This document shows positions 1 to 6,650 of a stretch of 9,083 bases of DNA, piece by piece. Both the position numbers and the translations under genes were made by a program. A model generated the notes under the pieces. That model ran no database searches and was not told the DNA's origin. It saw only the letters and a program-made list of their open reading frames with translations. Source of the stretch: an uncultured Subdoligranulum sp. (GTDB lineage Bacteria > Bacillota > Clostridia > Christensenellales > CAG-314); contig URVX01000034.1 in assembly GCA_900551395.1 (NCBI GenBank), positions 1 to 9,083 of the forward strand. Reading direction: 5' to 3'. Within the stretch, counting starts at the first letter, position 1, and every line of letters begins with the position of its first letter.

Positions 1-1
1 G

Positions 2-163
2 CTGATTGCAGACGTCGAGGTATCAATCGACAGCGTAACAGAAAATGACGGAAAAGAAAGTTACCGTGTGTTTCTTATAGAAATTCCTCCCATCGATATA
101 AAAGTATTAGGAACAGCAACCAGATTAACAATAGTCTGTAATGGAAACGAGGTCATATCATGA
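2..163 (+). CDS. 3' end of an unidentified protein (5' end outside window)
   Basis: Reading from base 2 there is an uninterrupted frame of 53 codons ending in TGA at 161-163. The peptide begins LIADVEVSIDSV and ends CNGNEVIS. It has alternating hydrophobic and polar residues that suggest beta strands, but I do not recognise a family. The stop overlaps the start of the next gene as ATGA (ATG at 160, TGA at 161), the classic arrangement for translational coupling, so the two genes very likely share an mRNA and perhaps a function at the cell envelope. The other two forward frames are closed early: frame 1 meets TGA within the first 50 bases. Because only the last 53 residues are present, no function is assigned. 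Confidence 0.6.
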   Translation: MIADVEVSIDSVTENDGKESYRVFLIEIPPIDIKVLGTATRLTIVCNGNEVIS

Positions 164-780
164 ACGGAAAAACAGAAAAACGCTTTGTCTGTTCTGTAAG
201 CAAAATAGTTTTGGCATTGGCGATAGTTCTTTCTTGTTCAATGTTTTTGACAGGATGCGCAAAAAATTCTGATAAGGTGAATTATCATTTGAGAGGCGGA
301 GGATATTGCGATGATATACAGGAATATCCAAAGTATTTCCGACCTGAAATGCTGATAAACTCGCTTGAAGAATTGTATGTTTATTGCAGTATGGTGGGCT
401 GGCGTCCGTCGGAACCCGGAAAACCTTGGAAATACGATTCTAAAATTGAAAGAGTTTTAAAAAATTATGATGAAGAGTATTTTACAAAAAAATCGCTTAT
501 CATAGTGGTTTATAAATGGGATGCAAGTCGCAATCCTATTAAAGAAGTAAAGATAAAGGGACTGACAAAGGAATGCAATTCATTGATTATAGACTTGGAT
601 GTAATTTATTTATTAGATGCAATTCTATTTCCGATGACTAATTTGACTAATTACGTATACATGCTTGAAGTTAAACAGGAGGATATACAAGGAACTACTG
701 CAACAGCGATAAGAATAAATAAAAAAGAAATTAATATGCAACCGGCAGATGTCTCTTTCGATGGTGAATTTGTTTTTTAA
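160..780 (+). CDS. predicted lipoprotein, PrcB-like C-terminal region possible
   Basis: This 206-residue protein starts with a positively charged N-terminus (MNGKTEKR), a hydrophobic stretch at about residues 15-29, and a lipobox LTGC with the cysteine at residue 33. It should therefore be exported, lipid-modified and held on the outer face of the membrane. The start is supported by a GAGG element at 149-152, 7 bases before ATG, and by the ATGA overlap with the gene before. The mature part contains a segment around residues 105-180 (YDEEYFTKKSLIIVVYK, then strands, then MLEVKQEDI) that resembles the C-terminal domain of PrcB-type protease-complex proteins (a YD-x-x-FF-x-x-x-L pattern). That resemblance is from memory and is tentative. 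The next gene starts 17 bases after the stop and also encodes an exported product, so an envelope operon is likely. Base composition is much more AT-rich than the genes after 1250. Confidence 0.75.
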   Translation: MNGKTEKRFVCSVSKIVLALAIVLSCSMFLTGCAKNSDKVNYHLRGGGYCDDIQEYPKYFRPEMLINSLEELYVYCSMVGWRPSEPGKPWKYDSKIERVLKNYDEEYFTKKSLIIVVYKWDASRNPIKEVKIKGLTKECNSLIIDLDVIYLLDAILFPMTNLTNYVYMLEVKQEDIQGTTATAIRINKKEINMQPADVSFDGEFVF

Positions 781-797
781 AGGAGGATTTATTTTTT

Positions 798-1010
798 ATG
801 AACAACCAAAGAAGAAAAAAGATTGGTATCTATTTTATTACTACAGTTATAGTATTTTTAGTGTTACTTTCAAGTATTACACAGTCCATATTTGCGTCTG
901 CCGTTGAAACAAACGAAGAAAAAAAATCAATTTGTAATGCTACATTAGATGATAACTTTGAAGATAATAAAATTGCGGATAAGCAGAAGTTAAAATTTAT
1001 TTCGTGTTAA
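798..1010 (+). CDS. short secreted protein, probably the N-terminal stub of a larger exported protein
   Basis: The 70-residue product has a basic start (MNNQRRKK), a hydrophobic core at about residues 10-30 and a plausible signal-peptidase site near FASA-VE (residues 32-37). About 35 mature residues follow (CNATLDDNFEDNKIADKQKLKFISC). A strong AGGAGG at 781-786 precedes the ATG by 11 bases. The mature segment resembles the beginning of clostridial secreted subtilisin-type (S8) peptidases, which often carry a TLDDNF-like motif followed by a VVV strand. Here the strand seems to be missing and the frame closes with TAATAA. This looks like a truncated gene at the edge of the AT-rich left block rather than a complete small protein. 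The S8 link is memory-based and weak; a genuine small exported peptide cannot be excluded. Confidence 0.5.
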   Translation: MNNQRRKKIGIYFITTVIVFLVLLSSITQSIFASAVETNEEKKSICNATLDDNFEDNKIADKQKLKFISC

Positions 1011-1154
1011 TAATACTTTAAACAATTCCGATTTATTGTAGGCGTCAACAGTCGATTTGTACTTTAGAAATAAAATTCTCTTTGTGTTTTTGCTTTATGT
1101 CGCAACAGCCGCGAAATTTTATCGGAGGAGGACTGTGCCTGCAGGCTTCAAAGA

Positions 1155-1183
1155 TTGACACCCATGGCTTTGAGTGATAAAAT
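1155..1183 (+). promoter_or_regulatory. sigma-A promoter for the EEP-family gene
   Basis: A perfect -35 TTGACA (1155-1160) and a -10 TAAAAT (1178-1183, one mismatch to TATAAT) are separated by exactly 17 bases. Transcription would start near 1190, leaving a leader of about 65 bases before the ATG at 1255. The same two hexamers with the same spacing occur before the aldo/keto reductase (5411-5439). Confidence 0.75.
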
Positions 1184-1254
1184 AAAATTCTATCCGAAAA
1201 TGCGATTCGCCGAGGAATCCGGCTGCTTCGGAAAAAAATATAACGGCGGTAAAT

Positions 1255-2346
1255 ATGAAAATGGCAATCAAAATAGCCGCGTGCGTTCTCGCCGCGCTTA
1301 TATTTCTTATTCTCGTGTACGTGCTTTACGTCGTGCTGCAATACAGCAGGATAGAGGACGACAAGGCTTTGGAAATAAACAACCCCGCAAGCGAAAGCGT
1401 GCGTGCCGGAGAAAGCTATGTGATAGGCACCTACAACATAGGCTTCGGCGCTTATGACAAGGATTTTTCTTTTTTTATGGACACGGGGCGCATGATTGGC
1501 AGCGACAAAATCATTCGCGGTAAATACGGCAAAGCCGTGAGCAGGGAGGCTGCTTTGCGCAACACGGAGTGGGCTATTGAAGCCGCACGCGCTTTGAAGC
1601 CCGATTTCATGCTGTTTCAGGAGGTGGACGAAAAATCCCACCGCGCGCGCAAGGTAAATCAGCTTGCGGCGATTCGGGACGCTTTTCCAACTCATTCCTC
1701 CGTTTATGCGGAAAATTTCCACACGGCATATTTGTTTTATCCCTTTAACGACCCGCACGGCAAAACCAATGCCGGCATAGTGACGCTTGCGGACAAGCGG
1801 GCGGAAAGGAGCACAAGGCGTTCCTTTCCCGTTTCCGGGGGATTTGCAAAATTCTTCGATTTGGATCGATGTTTTTCGATCACTTATTTTCCCGTCGAAA
1901 ACAGTCGAAAGCAGCTGGCGCTAATCAACCAGCACATGTCGGCATACGACGAGGGAGGCGTGATTAGGCGTCTTCAGTGGCAGATGCTTTCGGAAGTTAT
2001 GTCCGCCGAATACGAGCGGGGCAATTACGTGGTGGTCGGCGGGGATTTCAATCATGATATTGCCGGCAGCGTAGGTTATTTTCCCACGCGGCAGCAAAAA
2101 CCCGATTGGGTTTTCGAGCTGCGCGAAAGCGATTTGCCCGAGCACTTTTCCTTTGCGGCTTCCCTCAACGCTCCCACTTGCAGGGGCAGCGAATTGCCGT
2201 ATACGGAGGGGCTTAATTATACTGTCGTCATCGACGGCTTCATCGTATCGGACAACGTGTCGGTCGAGGGGATAACGAACATAGACACGGGCTTCGAGTT
2301 CACCGACCACAATCCGGTGAAAATGACTTTTTCGCTAAAGAACTGA
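1255..2346 (+). CDS. membrane-anchored endonuclease/exonuclease/phosphatase (EEP) family protein
   Basis: This 363-residue protein has one N-terminal membrane segment (about residues 5-29) followed by an EEP (DNase I-like) fold. The family hydrolyses phosphodiester or phosphomonoester bonds with a divalent metal. Visible hallmarks in order are TYNIGFG (residues 59-65, metal/active-site Asn61), FQEVD (121-125, metal-binding Glu123), NQHMSAYD (225-232), GGDFNHD (262-268), a late DGF (327-329) and TDHNPV (350-355, catalytic Asp351-His352). All key residues are present, so the enzyme should be active. The N-in helix would place the catalytic domain outside the membrane. Substrate cannot be told: nucleic acid, phospholipid headgroup and inositol phosphate are all possible. 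The start at 1255 has a weak GGCGG upstream; the ATG at 1261 is an alternative two codons in. A consensus promoter at 1155-1183 serves it alone. Convergent with the Xre gene. Confidence 0.9.
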   Translation: MKMAIKIAACVLAALIFLILVYVLYVVLQYSRIEDDKALEINNPASESVRAGESYVIGTYNIGFGAYDKDFSFFMDTGRMIGSDKIIRGKYGKAVSREAALRNTEWAIEAARALKPDFMLFQEVDEKSHRARKVNQLAAIRDAFPTHSSVYAENFHTAYLFYPFNDPHGKTNAGIVTLADKRAERSTRRSFPVSGGFAKFFDLDRCFSITYFPVENSRKQLALINQHMSAYDEGGVIRRLQWQMLSEVMSAEYERGNYVVVGGDFNHDIAGSVGYFPTRQQKPDWVFELRESDLPEHFSFAASLNAPTCRGSELPYTEGLNYTVVIDGFIVSDNVSVEGITNIDTGFEFTDHNPVKMTFSLKN

Positions 2347-2368
2347 GACGCGCGTCAAGCCCGGGCTT
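2347..2368. repeat. two abutting perfect palindromes after the EEP stop codon
   Basis: Directly after the TGA lie GACGCGCGTC (2347-2356) and AAGCCCGGGCTT (2357-2368), two perfect palindromes with no gap. They sit between convergent genes. Neither is followed by a T tract, and perfect palindromes without a loop fold poorly, so this is not a standard terminator. It may contribute to transcript ends or bind a dimeric protein. Confidence 0.4.
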
Positions 2369-2436
2369 TAAGCGGCGCACGGAAAAACCCGCGCGCGAGT
2401 TGGTTGCGAGGTTGAGTCGATTGGTTTTGTGGCAAT

Positions 2437-2658
2437 TCAGATTTCGGACAGTCCCAAAAGAAAATCCGAGCTTACGTCGAAAAACAACGCAAGCCTGAAA
2501 AGACCGCCCGCAGAAGGCTCGCTTTTGCCGTTCAGCCACTTGGAAATCGTGCGCTGCGAAACGTCTATTTTAGCCGCCAGCACGGATTGCGTCATGCCCG
2601 TTTCCGTCATAAGCTGCCTCAACCTTTTTCCGAATTCCGTCGAGTCGAAATTTTTCAT
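2437..2658 (-). CDS. Xre/Cro-CI family helix-turn-helix regulator
   Basis: The 73-residue product is essentially a single HTH_3 domain: FGKRLRQL helix, GMTQSVLAAKI (first helix of the HTH), VSQRTISKWLNGKSEPS (recognition helix and the typical turn), then LFRLALFFDVSSDFLLGLSEI, a standard Xre ending. There is no C-terminal effector or protease domain, so it is a minimal DNA-binding dimer. I chose the ATG at 2658; a TTG at 2676 would add six residues (positions 2437-2676), but neither start has a well-spaced Shine-Dalgarno (AAGAGG lies only one base before the ATG). The gene is divergent from the small-protein/dinB pair across 226 bases containing paired dyads that are good candidates for its operators, so autoregulation and control of the dinB side are plausible. 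Confidence 0.85.
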   Translation of the reverse strand: MKNFDSTEFGKRLRQLMTETGMTQSVLAAKIDVSQRTISKWLNGKSEPSAGGLFRLALFFDVSSDFLLGLSEI

Positions 2659-2669
2659 ACCTCTTATAT

Positions 2670-2712
2670 AGAACAAAAGTCTATCAAAAAATCATAATAG
2701 AATTATTGTTCT
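2670..2712. promoter_or_regulatory. paired operator-like dyads between xre and the dinB pair
   Basis: Two related half-palindromic elements face each other: AGAACAAAAGTCT (2670-2682) and AGAATTATTGTTCT (2699-2712). Their outer seven bases, AGAACAA and TTGTTCT, are exact inverted copies, and the element centres are about 30 bases apart, roughly three helical turns. This is the layout expected for a small Xre dimer binding cooperatively over its own promoter. The second element also contains GAAT-TATT-GTTC, one base away from the GAAC-N4-GTTC core of Gram-positive LexA boxes, so SOS control of the dinB side is an alternative reading. Confidence 0.4.
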
Positions 2713-2765
2713 CAATTTTTTATTGAAAAATTCCGAATTTGCAGTGTTTTGCGACAAGCTTCTTT

Positions 2766-2790
2766 GTTTTCGTCAAAAACAGACGAAAAC
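2766..2790. repeat. 9-bp perfect inverted repeat with 7-base loop
   Basis: GTTTTCGTC (2766-2774) and GACGAAAAC (2782-2790) are perfect reverse complements around AAAAACA. No T tract follows on either strand, so it is not an intrinsic terminator. It lies about 95 bases before the start of the small gene preceding dinB and could be an operator or a leader hairpin. Confidence 0.45.
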
Positions 2791-2884
2791 TGCGTTTGCG
2801 GACAAGACGTTAAGGAAAGCGTAGCAATTTTCCGACGGCGTTCCGCGCGGTATAAACAGCGGCTGCATTGGTCACACTTTTCTT

Positions 2885-3139
2885 ATGGATTACGAAAAGG
2901 TGTACGTCGCGGTGACGCTGAAGGTGGACAGAGAGGGAAAGGTAATACCGCTGCGCTTCGAATGGGAGGACGGCAGAGTTTTCGAAATCGACCGCGTGCG
3001 TTCCGAAGGCATGTCTCCTGCGCGGCACGTAGGGGCAATTTTGACAAGAAGATACGATATTACGGTGGCGGGCAAGGAGCGCGAGCTGTTTGTCGAGACT
3101 CGCAGCAACCGTTGGTTTGTGGAAAAGCCCCTGTTCTGA
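2885..3139 (+). CDS. small conserved protein preceding dinB, function unknown
   Basis: An 84-residue acidic/basic protein without signal or membrane segment. Notable patterns are KVYVAVTLKVDREGKVIPL (strand-turn-strand), RFEWEDGRVFEIDRV, ARHVGAILTRRYDITVAG and the end RWFVEKPLF. The alternation of strands with conserved tryptophans suggests a small SH3-like barrel. I recall similar short proteins beside dinB in clostridia, and a loosely similar arrangement for the DUF6504 family beside translesion polymerases of actinobacteria; both comparisons are from memory. It lies 88 bases before dinB on the same strand and no terminator separates them, so co-transcription is likely and a role in translesion synthesis or polymerase regulation is a reasonable guess. 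No clear Shine-Dalgarno precedes the ATG. Codon and base use match dinB. Confidence 0.7.
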   Translation: MDYEKVYVAVTLKVDREGKVIPLRFEWEDGRVFEIDRVRSEGMSPARHVGAILTRRYDITVAGKERELFVETRSNRWFVEKPLF

Positions 3140-3227
3140 AACAAAAACGGCTCGGGCGGCAAAATTTCGACGAAGCATTTTAGATTTACCGCAAGCGTCC
3201 GGCTCCGACAGCGCGGGTTGAATATAA

Positions 3228-4472
3228 ATGAGAACGATTCTTCACAGCGATTTGAATAACTTTTACGCTTCGGTCGAGTGTCTGCGCAATCCCGAAATCA
3301 GGGACAAGCCCGTTGTCGTCGTGGGTTCTAAGGAGGACAGGCACGGAATAGTGCTGGCTAAAAATCTTATTGCCAAAAGCGCCGGCGTCTCCACGGGTGA
3401 CGTGTGGTGGGAGGCAAAGCGCAAATGCGGTTCCGAGCTTGTCGAGGTCAAGGCGGATTTTGCGGCATATCTCGACGTTTCCAGAGCCGTCAGGCGCATA
3501 TACGAGGATTATACAGACAAAATAGAAGCATTCGGAATAGACGAATGCTGGCTGGACGTAACCGAGCTTGCCGCGCATAAAAGCGGCGAGGAAACGGCGC
3601 TTGAAATCCGCAGTCGCATAAAAAAGGAGCTGGGGCTTACAGTCAGCATAGGCGTTTCTTGGAACAAAATATTTGCAAAGCTTGGGAGCGACATAAAAAA
3701 GCCCGATGCGGTGACAGTTATTTCTCGGGACAATTTCAGGCAAATCGTATGGCCGCTGCCCGCGGAGGAGCTGCTTTACGTAGGGCGGGCGACAAAGGCG
3801 AAGCTTAACCGAATGGGCGTTTTCACAATAGGCGACCTTGCGGAGGCGGATAAAAGCGCGCTTGTTTCAAGGCTGGGCAAATGGGGCGCATGGCTGCATG
3901 ATTTTGCCAACGGGAAAGACGACTCTCGCGTCGTAAAAACAAGCGAGGAGCAAAACGTAAAGAGCATAGGCAACTCTCTCACCGTGTGGAGGGATCTCAA
4001 CAATCTCGAGGAGGCGCGCATGGTCATCTTCATGCTTGCGGATTCGGTGGCGGCGCGTATGCGCGAATCGGGGCTTTTTCTGGCGCGGACGGTGCACGTT
4101 TCCGCAAGAGGAAGCGACCTGGCTTCCTTTCACAAGCAGGGCAAGCTGCCCCGTCCGACGGGAGCGGCGCGCGAAATCGCGCAGACGGCTGTTGCGCTGT
4201 TTGAGAAGGTATACTCCTGGGATACGCCGCTGCGCGGACTGGGAGTTTCCGTGTCGGATTTTTATTTCGGCGGAATTCAGACGGATATGTTTTCCGATTG
4301 CATCAAAGCGGACAAGCAGAAAAGGCTGGACGAGGCGGTTGACAAAATCAGAAAGAAATACGGAAACAAAATTATACAGCTTGCAGTAGTGCACAAGGAT
4401 CCCAGACTCAAGGAGCTGGACATAAAGGGTGAGCACGTGATTCATCCTTACAGCTTTTTCAGGCACAACTGA
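3228..4472 (+). CDS. dinB: DNA polymerase IV (Y-family translesion polymerase)
   Basis: This 414-residue protein is a full-length Y-family polymerase that copies past damaged bases in the cytoplasm, at the cost of errors. The N-terminal HSDLNNFYASVE supplies the first catalytic aspartate (Asp8), the steric-gate region (NNFYAS) and the start of the palm. FGIDECWLD holds the catalytic Asp105-Glu106, where cysteine follows as in many clostridial members. VSIGVSWNKIFAKLGSDIKKPDAVTV is the typical palm motif. A helix-hairpin-helix thumb (ELLYVGRATKAKLNRMG) follows, then the little finger from about residue 240. Near the C-terminus, QTDMF (residues 351-355) fits the beta-clamp binding motif Q-x-x-[LM]-F. 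All catalytic residues are intact. The ATG at 3228 is right because MRTILHSDLNNF is the family start, although no good ribosome site is visible. The gene ends just before a strong terminator. Confidence 0.95.
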   Translation: MRTILHSDLNNFYASVECLRNPEIRDKPVVVVGSKEDRHGIVLAKNLIAKSAGVSTGDVWWEAKRKCGSELVEVKADFAAYLDVSRAVRRIYEDYTDKIEAFGIDECWLDVTELAAHKSGEETALEIRSRIKKELGLTVSIGVSWNKIFAKLGSDIKKPDAVTVISRDNFRQIVWPLPAEELLYVGRATKAKLNRMGVFTIGDLAEADKSALVSRLGKWGAWLHDFANGKDDSRVVKTSEEQNVKSIGNSLTVWRDLNNLEEARMVIFMLADSVAARMRESGLFLARTVHVSARGSDLASFHKQGKLPRPTGAAREIAQTAVALFEKVYSWDTPLRGLGVSVSDFYFGGIQTDMFSDCIKADKQKRLDEAVDKIRKKYGNKIIQLAVVHKDPRLKELDIKGEHVIHPYSFFRHN

Positions 4473-4479
4473 TTGGTCT

Positions 4480-4508
4480 CCCGTCCGTTTCGGACGGGGG
4501 CTTTTGTT
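4480..4508 (+). terminator. intrinsic terminator of dinB
   Basis: CCCGTCCG (4480-4487) and CGGACGGG (4491-4498) form an 8-bp perfect stem with a TTT loop, extendable by further pairs, followed by CTTTTGTT. It begins 7 bases after the dinB stop and separates dinB from the next transcription unit. Confidence 0.85.
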
Positions 4509-4546
4509 ATGCGTTTAAATTATGACCGACCATTACAAACGGATAT

Positions 4547-4575
4547 TTTACATTTATTTCGGATGGGTTTATAAT
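4547..4575 (+). promoter_or_regulatory. sigma-A promoter of the CMD/cupin gene
   Basis: TTTACA (4547-4552), 17 bases, then a perfect TATAAT (4570-4575). Transcription should begin near 4582, giving a short leader before GAGAGG (4595-4600) and the ATG at 4608. Confidence 0.85.
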
Positions 4576-4607
4576 ATTTCCGTAAAAATTTTTCGAGAGG
4601 TAGAATT

Positions 4608-5351
4608 ATGAAAAAGGTAACTGCGGGTAAAGACGCGCTGGGCGATTTCGCTCCTTTGTTTGCGGAAATAAACGACGACGTGCTGTTCGGCAAGGTGTGG
4701 GCGAGAGAGGATTTGCTGTCGCCCAAAATACGGAGCATTGCCACCGTGACGGCTTTGGTCGGCGAGGGCGTCTTCGATTCTTCTTTGGAATTTCACATGC
4801 GCAAGGCTAAGGAAAACGGCGTTTCCGAACCGGAAATCGCAGAGCTGCTGACACAGCTTTCCTTTTACGTCGGCTGGCCTAAGGGGTGGGCGGCTTTCAG
4901 GATGGCTCGAAATATTTGGCGGGAGACTGAGGACGGCACCGCCGCTTTTGCAGCGCGGTCGGTTTTTCCCGTAGGCGAGCCCAACGTCGCTTACGAAAAG
5001 TTTTTTGTCGGGCGCAGCTATCTGCAACCGCTGGCAAAAGACGGGCTTTCGGTTGCAAACGTCACGTTTGAGCCCGCTTGCAGGAACAACTGGCATATTC
5101 ACCATGCCGCAAGGGGCGGCGGACAGCTTCTGCTTTGCGTCAACGGTCGCGGCTGGTACCGGGAGTGGGGCAAGGAAGCGCAGCCTTTGTCTGCCGGAGA
5201 CGTCGTGGAAATCCGCGCGGGCGTAAAGCATTGGCATGGTGCGGCAAGGGACAGCTGGTTTTCGCATATAGCCGTCGAAAAGCCGGGAGAAAAATGCTCC
5301 ACCGAGTGGCTGGAGGCAGTCGGCGATGAGGAATATTTTAATCTGAAGTGA
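4608..5351 (+). CDS. carboxymuconolactone decarboxylase-like/cupin fusion protein
   Basis: The 247-residue protein joins two domains. Residues about 1-110 are a carboxymuconolactone decarboxylase/AhpD-like helical domain (LLSPKIRSIATVTALV, EFHMRKAKENGVSEPEIAELL, then SFYVGWPKGWAAF) with His63 but no CxxC pair, so a peroxidase role of the AhpD kind is unlikely. Residues about 135-235 are a cupin: NWHIHH (161-166) gives the first metal-binding histidines, Gln173 stands where many cupins have glutamate, and GVKHWHG (205-211) supplies the second-motif histidine. This order is common in anaerobes, usually annotated as 4-carboxymuconolactone decarboxylase family, with unproven substrates. GAGAGG 7 bases before the ATG supports the start, and a near-perfect promoter sits upstream. 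The next gene is an aldo/keto reductase with its own promoter, a pairing that suggests shared redox or carbonyl metabolism. Confidence 0.9.
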   Translation: MKKVTAGKDALGDFAPLFAEINDDVLFGKVWAREDLLSPKIRSIATVTALVGEGVFDSSLEFHMRKAKENGVSEPEIAELLTQLSFYVGWPKGWAAFRMARNIWRETEDGTAAFAARSVFPVGEPNVAYEKFFVGRSYLQPLAKDGLSVANVTFEPACRNNWHIHHAARGGGQLLLCVNGRGWYREWGKEAQPLSAGDVVEIRAGVKHWHGAARDSWFSHIAVEKPGEKCSTEWLEAVGDEEYFNLK

Positions 5352-5410
5352 CGCGCTTGAACTCCTTTGTTGGTTTATGCGCGTTGTTGGCGGGGAATTT
5401 TGTTGCGAGG

Positions 5411-5439
5411 TTGACAAAATGCGATTTAGCGACTAAAAT
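5411..5439 (+). promoter_or_regulatory. sigma-A promoter of the aldo/keto reductase
   Basis: TTGACA (5411-5416), a 17-base spacer and TAAAAT (5434-5439) match the promoter before the EEP gene hexamer for hexamer. The start of transcription would be near 5446, about 35 bases before the ATG at 5482. Confidence 0.8.
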
Positions 5440-5481
5440 ACAAAAAAGTCGTCGCGCAGGCGGCGCGCGGTAGGAAAAATT

Positions 5482-6599
5482 ATGACTGACATTTTCGACG
5501 ATGTGAAAAAGCTTGGCTTCGGACTCATGAGACTGCCGCAAAAAGACGGCGCAATCGACATCGAACAGGTAAAAACGATGGTGGATATGTTCCTCGATGC
5601 GGGCTTCAATTATTTCGACACCGCGTTTGCTTATGCAGGCAGCGAGGATGCGATAAGGCAGGCTTTGGTTGAGCGAGTGCCGAGAGAAAGATTTTTTCTT
5701 GCGACCAAAAACGCCGCCTGGCTCAACTGCAAAACGCGGGAGGACGCGGTAAATCAATTTGAAACCTCTCTCCGGCAGACGGGAGCGGGCTATTTCGATT
5801 TTTATCTGCTGCACAATTTGGGCGAAGCCCGCACGCGGGTTTTCGACGACTTCGATATGTGGAGCTGGATTCGGGAGAAAAAAAGAGAGGGGCTTGTAAG
5901 ACACGCCGGTTTTTCTTTCCACTCCACGCCTGAGGAGCTGGACAAAATTCTCACCGCGCATCCCGAAGCGGAGTTTGTGCAGCTGCAGATAAATTACGCC
6001 GACTGGGAAAATCCCGCAATCAGGTCGAGAGAGTGCTAAGAAGTTGCGAGAAAGCACAAAAAGCCGTTATCGTCATGGAGCCGGTCAAGGGAGGGATGCT
6101 TGCCAACCCGTCGCAGACGGTGGCGGACGTGCTCAAAGACGCCGAGCCGACCTCGTCCGCAGCGTCGTGGGCAATCAGATTTGCCGCAGGACTCGAGGGC
6201 GTGCTGACTGTGCTTTCGGGCATGAGCAGCGTAGAACAGATGAAAGACAATTTGTCTTGTATGAAGGGATTTTCTTCTCTTGACTCCAAAGAACGCGAAG
6301 CTCTGCTTAAGGCGCAGGAGGAGCTGAAAAAGGTGCCTCTTGTCCCTTGCACGACCTGCAACTACTGCGCAAAGGTGTGCCCGGCGAACATAGGCATATC
6401 CGGCACGTTTACGGCGGAAAATTATTTTACGCTTTTCGGAAGCAAGGACATGGCTGTGTCTCAGGCAAAGTGGCTTATAGACGGGCACGGCAGGGAGCGC
6501 GCGGACAAATGCTTGAACTGCGGAAGCTGCGAAAAGGTCTGTCCGCAGCACATAGATATACGCAACGAGCTGAAAAAGGCTGTCAAGGACCTTTATTGA
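5482..6599 (+). pseudogene. ferredoxin-type aldo/keto reductase, broken by a stop codon and a frameshift
   Basis: The first part (5482-6039) is a clear aldo/keto reductase N-terminus with the full catalytic tetrad: Asp46, Tyr51, Lys76 and His111. A TAGGA element (5471-5475) and a consensus promoter support the start. Family members normally read ...SR-x-CYEVARKH-x-KPVIVMEPVKGG. Here the frame gives SREC, then TAA (6037-6039) where tyrosine is expected, then EVARKHKK, after which the sequence must drop one base at the A5 run (6058-6062) to reach AVIVMEPVKGGML. The rest (to 6599) completes the barrel and ends in two [4Fe-4S] motifs, CTTCNYCAKVCP and CLNCGSCEKVCP. Repairing both lesions gives about 372 residues, the normal size. 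A GTG at 6033 opens a second frame (6033-6599), but it lacks the catalytic tetrad. Such enzymes use NAD(P)H and probably ferredoxin-linked electrons. Either a recent pseudogene or sequence errors. Confidence 0.85.
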
Positions 6600-6628
6600 T
6601 ACTGTCGAACAAATTCGTTAAAACGCAT

Positions 6629-6650
6629 AAGCCGCAAATCAGCGGCTTTT
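6629..6650 (+). terminator. intrinsic terminator after the aldo/keto reductase
   Basis: AAGCCGC (6629-6635) pairs with GCGGCTT (6642-6648) around AAATCA and runs straight into a short T tract (TTTT with the stem end). It lies 30 bases after the reductase stop. Confidence 0.75.

Noticed and set aside
1097..1254. Short frames before the EEP gene (ATG 1097 to TGA 1177; ATG 1164 onward)
   Set aside because: Both look mildly protein-like, but they overlap the promoter or run into the EEP gene out of frame, and no homology is recognised.
1045..1758. Long reverse-strand open frame of 237 codons
   Set aside because: It lies antisense to the first part of the EEP gene, has no recognisable domain, and the forward frame carries clear family motifs and a promoter.
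3231..3242. GAACGATTCTTC, one mismatch from a LexA core, at the dinB start
   Set aside because: It lies inside codons 2-5 that encode the conserved RTILH start of the protein, so it is better explained by coding.
2403..5414. Direct repeat GTTGCGAGGTTGA at 2403-2415 and 5402-5414
   Set aside because: A 13-base match between two sites in 9 kb is not rare by chance, and the second copy overlaps a promoter -35 element.
4569..5417. 282-codon reverse frame opposite the CMD/cupin gene
   Set aside because: Antisense shadow of a gene with strong domain motifs, promoter and ribosome site.
6047..6066. Programmed -1 frameshift on the A run in the reductase
   Set aside because: The TAA at 6037-6039 precedes the run, so ribosomes would stop first; no readthrough signal is evident.
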